Source: Nitrospirota bacterium
Lineage (GTDB): Bacteria; Nitrospirota; Nitrospiria; Nitrospirales; UBA8639
Direction of reading: 5' to 3'
DNA length: 8,501 nucleotides
Assembly (NCBI GenBank): GCA_020348185.1
Contig: CP070743.1
Location: forward strand, 1,586,026 to 1,594,526
Shown here: positions 7,218 through 8,501 of the stretch, piece by piece
Layout: each line of letters opens with the position of its first letter
How positions within the stretch are numbered: position 1 is the stretch's first letter
The notes under the pieces: model-generated
Database searches by the model: none
Told to the model about the DNA's origin: nothing
What the model saw: only the letters and a program-made list of their open reading frames with translations
Program-made: the position numbers and the translations under genes

Positions 7218-7307
7218 CTCAACCGACCTGCCTTATGGAATCATTGAATAAATCCATACGTTAGAATTTCATCCATTCATCTATTCTCTCCAACATTCCC
7301 CTGCGCT

Positions 7308-8501
7308 TCATTGACCTCCATCCATCAGTTTCAACACTCTTTCAATCTCAATCCCTCGCGAGGCCTTCAGCAAGATCATGTCTCCTGGACGTGCCAACTT
7401 TTCCAGGATACGGGCCGCGTGGGGAATACTCCTTGCTCGAGAAATTGAACGAGCAGACATCCCGGCCCTTTGGGCGCCTTCAACAAAGCATGGCCCAAAC
7501 CGTCCACAGGCAATAAAATGCGTGAAACCTTGTTTGGCCACAAAGGCACCAATTTCTCGGTGGAATTGGTCTTCCTTTGCGCCCAATTCCCGCATGTCCC
7601 CCAAGACCGCGATCGTTCGTTTTCCCCCTCCGAGGTTGGCTAACAGAGTCAGCGCCGCCCTCATCGAGTCCGGATTGGCGTTATAACAATCGTACAGAAA
7701 CGTTATCCCCTTCCATCGGCGAATTTCTGACCGCATTGGAGCAGGCCGAACGTTCGCCAACCCTTCCGCCAGATCTTCAATTGGAACTCCCATGGCATAA
7801 CCGACGGCGGCGCCAGCCAAGGCATTTGAGACATTATGATGTCCTGCGAATCGCAGGCGAATGGCCTTGGCCTTACGCCGGGCAGGAAGATGCAAGCGAA
7901 ACGTCGTTCCTTGACGATCGAACACCACATCACTCGCGCGGACGTCAGCCTTTTGTGAAATTCCGTAGGATACAACCGGGCAAGTGGCCTCCCGGGAAAA
8001 CCGGCCAAAAAAGTCATCATCGGCATTCAACATGACGACACCATCATTGGGAAGATTGGCCAGCAACTCCGCTTTCGCTCGAGCCGACCCTTCGAGACTT
8101 CCAAAAAACTCGAGATGATCTGTCCCGACGTTCGTGATGACCCCAAAGTCGGGGTTGGCCATCTCACATAATCGAGTCGTTTGCCCTTCCTCATCCACAC
8201 CCATTTCAATGACAGCGGCCTCATGCCTTCCGTTCAGTCCCAGGAGTGTCCGGGGCACACCAATACTATTATTGAGATTGCCTTGGGTTTTCAGTAGTCG
8301 CCACCGTTTCGACAGGATGTGACTCACCATTTCCTTTGTCGTCGTTTTCCCATTACTTCCGGTAATGGCCACAACGGGAATGTGGAATTGACGCCTGTGA
8401 ACAGCTGCTAAATCTTGATAGGCTCGTAAGGGATCATTGACTCCAATGATGACGACAGGCACGTGGGATGGTGAACTCGCCATCCGGCGAACGCTAGATG
8501 A
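7308..8501 (-). CDS. murF: UDP-N-acetylmuramoyl-tripeptide--D-alanyl-D-alanine ligase MurF (5' end cut by window edge)
   Basis: This cytoplasmic ATP-dependent ligase adds D-Ala-D-Ala to complete UDP-MurNAc-pentapeptide. The frame is open to the right edge with 397 residues visible. The ATG at 8483 is an internal Met, because six further sense codons precede it and the P-loop lies too close to it. Roughly 60 N-terminal residues should be missing. Numbering from that Met, motifs are ITGSNGKTTTKEM (40-52, P-loop Lys46), then EMGVDEEGQTTRL, NVGTDHLEFFGS, ARAKAELL (carbamylated-Lys position) and GHHNVSNALAG. The C-terminal part has PAPMRSEIRRWKG, DCYNANPDSM, VLGDMRELG and LLKASRGIEIERV. DCYNANP and the GDM-ELG motif distinguish MurF from MurE. 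The DH in GTDHLE resembles MurC and MurD more than the AH common in MurF. murE is expected just upstream, outside the window. Confidence 0.97.
   Translation of the reverse strand, partial: SSSVRRMASSPSHVPVVIIGVNDPLRAYQDLAAVHRRQFHIPVVAITGSNGKTTTKEMVSHILSKRWRLLKTQGNLNNSIGVPRTLLGLNGRHEAAVIEMGVDEEGQTTRLCEMANPDFGVITNVGTDHLEFFGSLEGSARAKAELLANLPNDGVVMLNADDDFFGRFSREATCPVVSYGISQKADVRASDVVFDRQGTTFRLHLPARRKAKAIRLRFAGHHNVSNALAGAAVGYAMGVPIEDLAEGLANVRPAPMRSEIRRWKGITFLYDCYNANPDSMRAALTLLANLGGGKRTIAVLGDMRELGAKEDQFHREIGAFVAKQGFTHFIACGRFGPCFVEGAQRAGMSARSISRARSIPHAARILEKLARPGDMILLKASRGIEIERVLKLMDGGQ

Noticed and set aside
7218..7307. The 90-base murF-mraY spacer as a promoter or regulatory RNA
   Set aside because: I found no convincing -35/-10 pair, hairpin or terminator. 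Only loose GATGAA/GGATGAA-like repetition is visible.
7577..8035. 152-codon plus-strand open frame opposite murF
   Set aside because: It is antisense to well-conserved murF motifs, rich in Pro and Arg as mirror frames often are, with no family resemblance.
8481..8483. ATG as the murF start
   Set aside because: The frame stays open to the window edge, and the P-loop would fall at residue 42 instead of the usual position near 107. The real start lies outside the window.
1..8501. A new defence, mobile or biosynthetic system hidden in the window
   Set aside because: All seven long minus-strand frames are standard dcw genes and cover almost the whole window. No unexplained region longer than about 90 bases remains.

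Overview
The window is a stretch of a bacterial division and cell-wall (dcw) cluster. Seven genes lie head to tail on the minus strand. In transcription order (right to left) they are murF (5' end cut by the window edge), mraY, murD, ftsW, murG, murC and murB (3' end cut by the window edge). Nearly all of the DNA is coding. The gaps between genes are about 90, 3, 55, 71, 37 and 13 bases. I see no promoter, intrinsic terminator, RNA gene, mobile element or CRISPR array, so the genes most likely form one polycistronic unit whose promoter lies beyond the right edge.

The gene order and protein sequences point to a Gram-negative-type bacterium with moderate GC content (about 50-55% by eye). The style of the proteins and the order murG-murC-murB would fit Nitrospirota or a deltaproteobacterial-type lineage. 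That assignment is an impression from recalled sequences, not a computed placement.

Together the genes cover most of peptidoglycan precursor synthesis. MurB (UDP-MurNAc formation), MurC (L-Ala), MurD (D-Glu) and MurF (D-Ala-D-Ala) build UDP-MurNAc-pentapeptide in the cytoplasm. MraY moves it to undecaprenyl phosphate (lipid I), MurG adds GlcNAc (lipid II), and FtsW polymerises lipid II at the division septum. MurE, which would be expected next to murF, must lie outside the window to the right.

The content is ordinary, and I did not find a new biological system. The best anomaly is in murD. Its frame stops at TAA after ...YDERGK, but directly after that stop the same frame reads FKRLVHQLV and then TGA. 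This matches the usual MurD C-terminal tail column for column, with the stop in place of one residue. The same MurD has Ala where the family normally has a conserved Arg beside the active-site His. The ftsW-murG spacer carries four tandem 7-bp units and a possible four-codon minicistron that overlaps the murG start.
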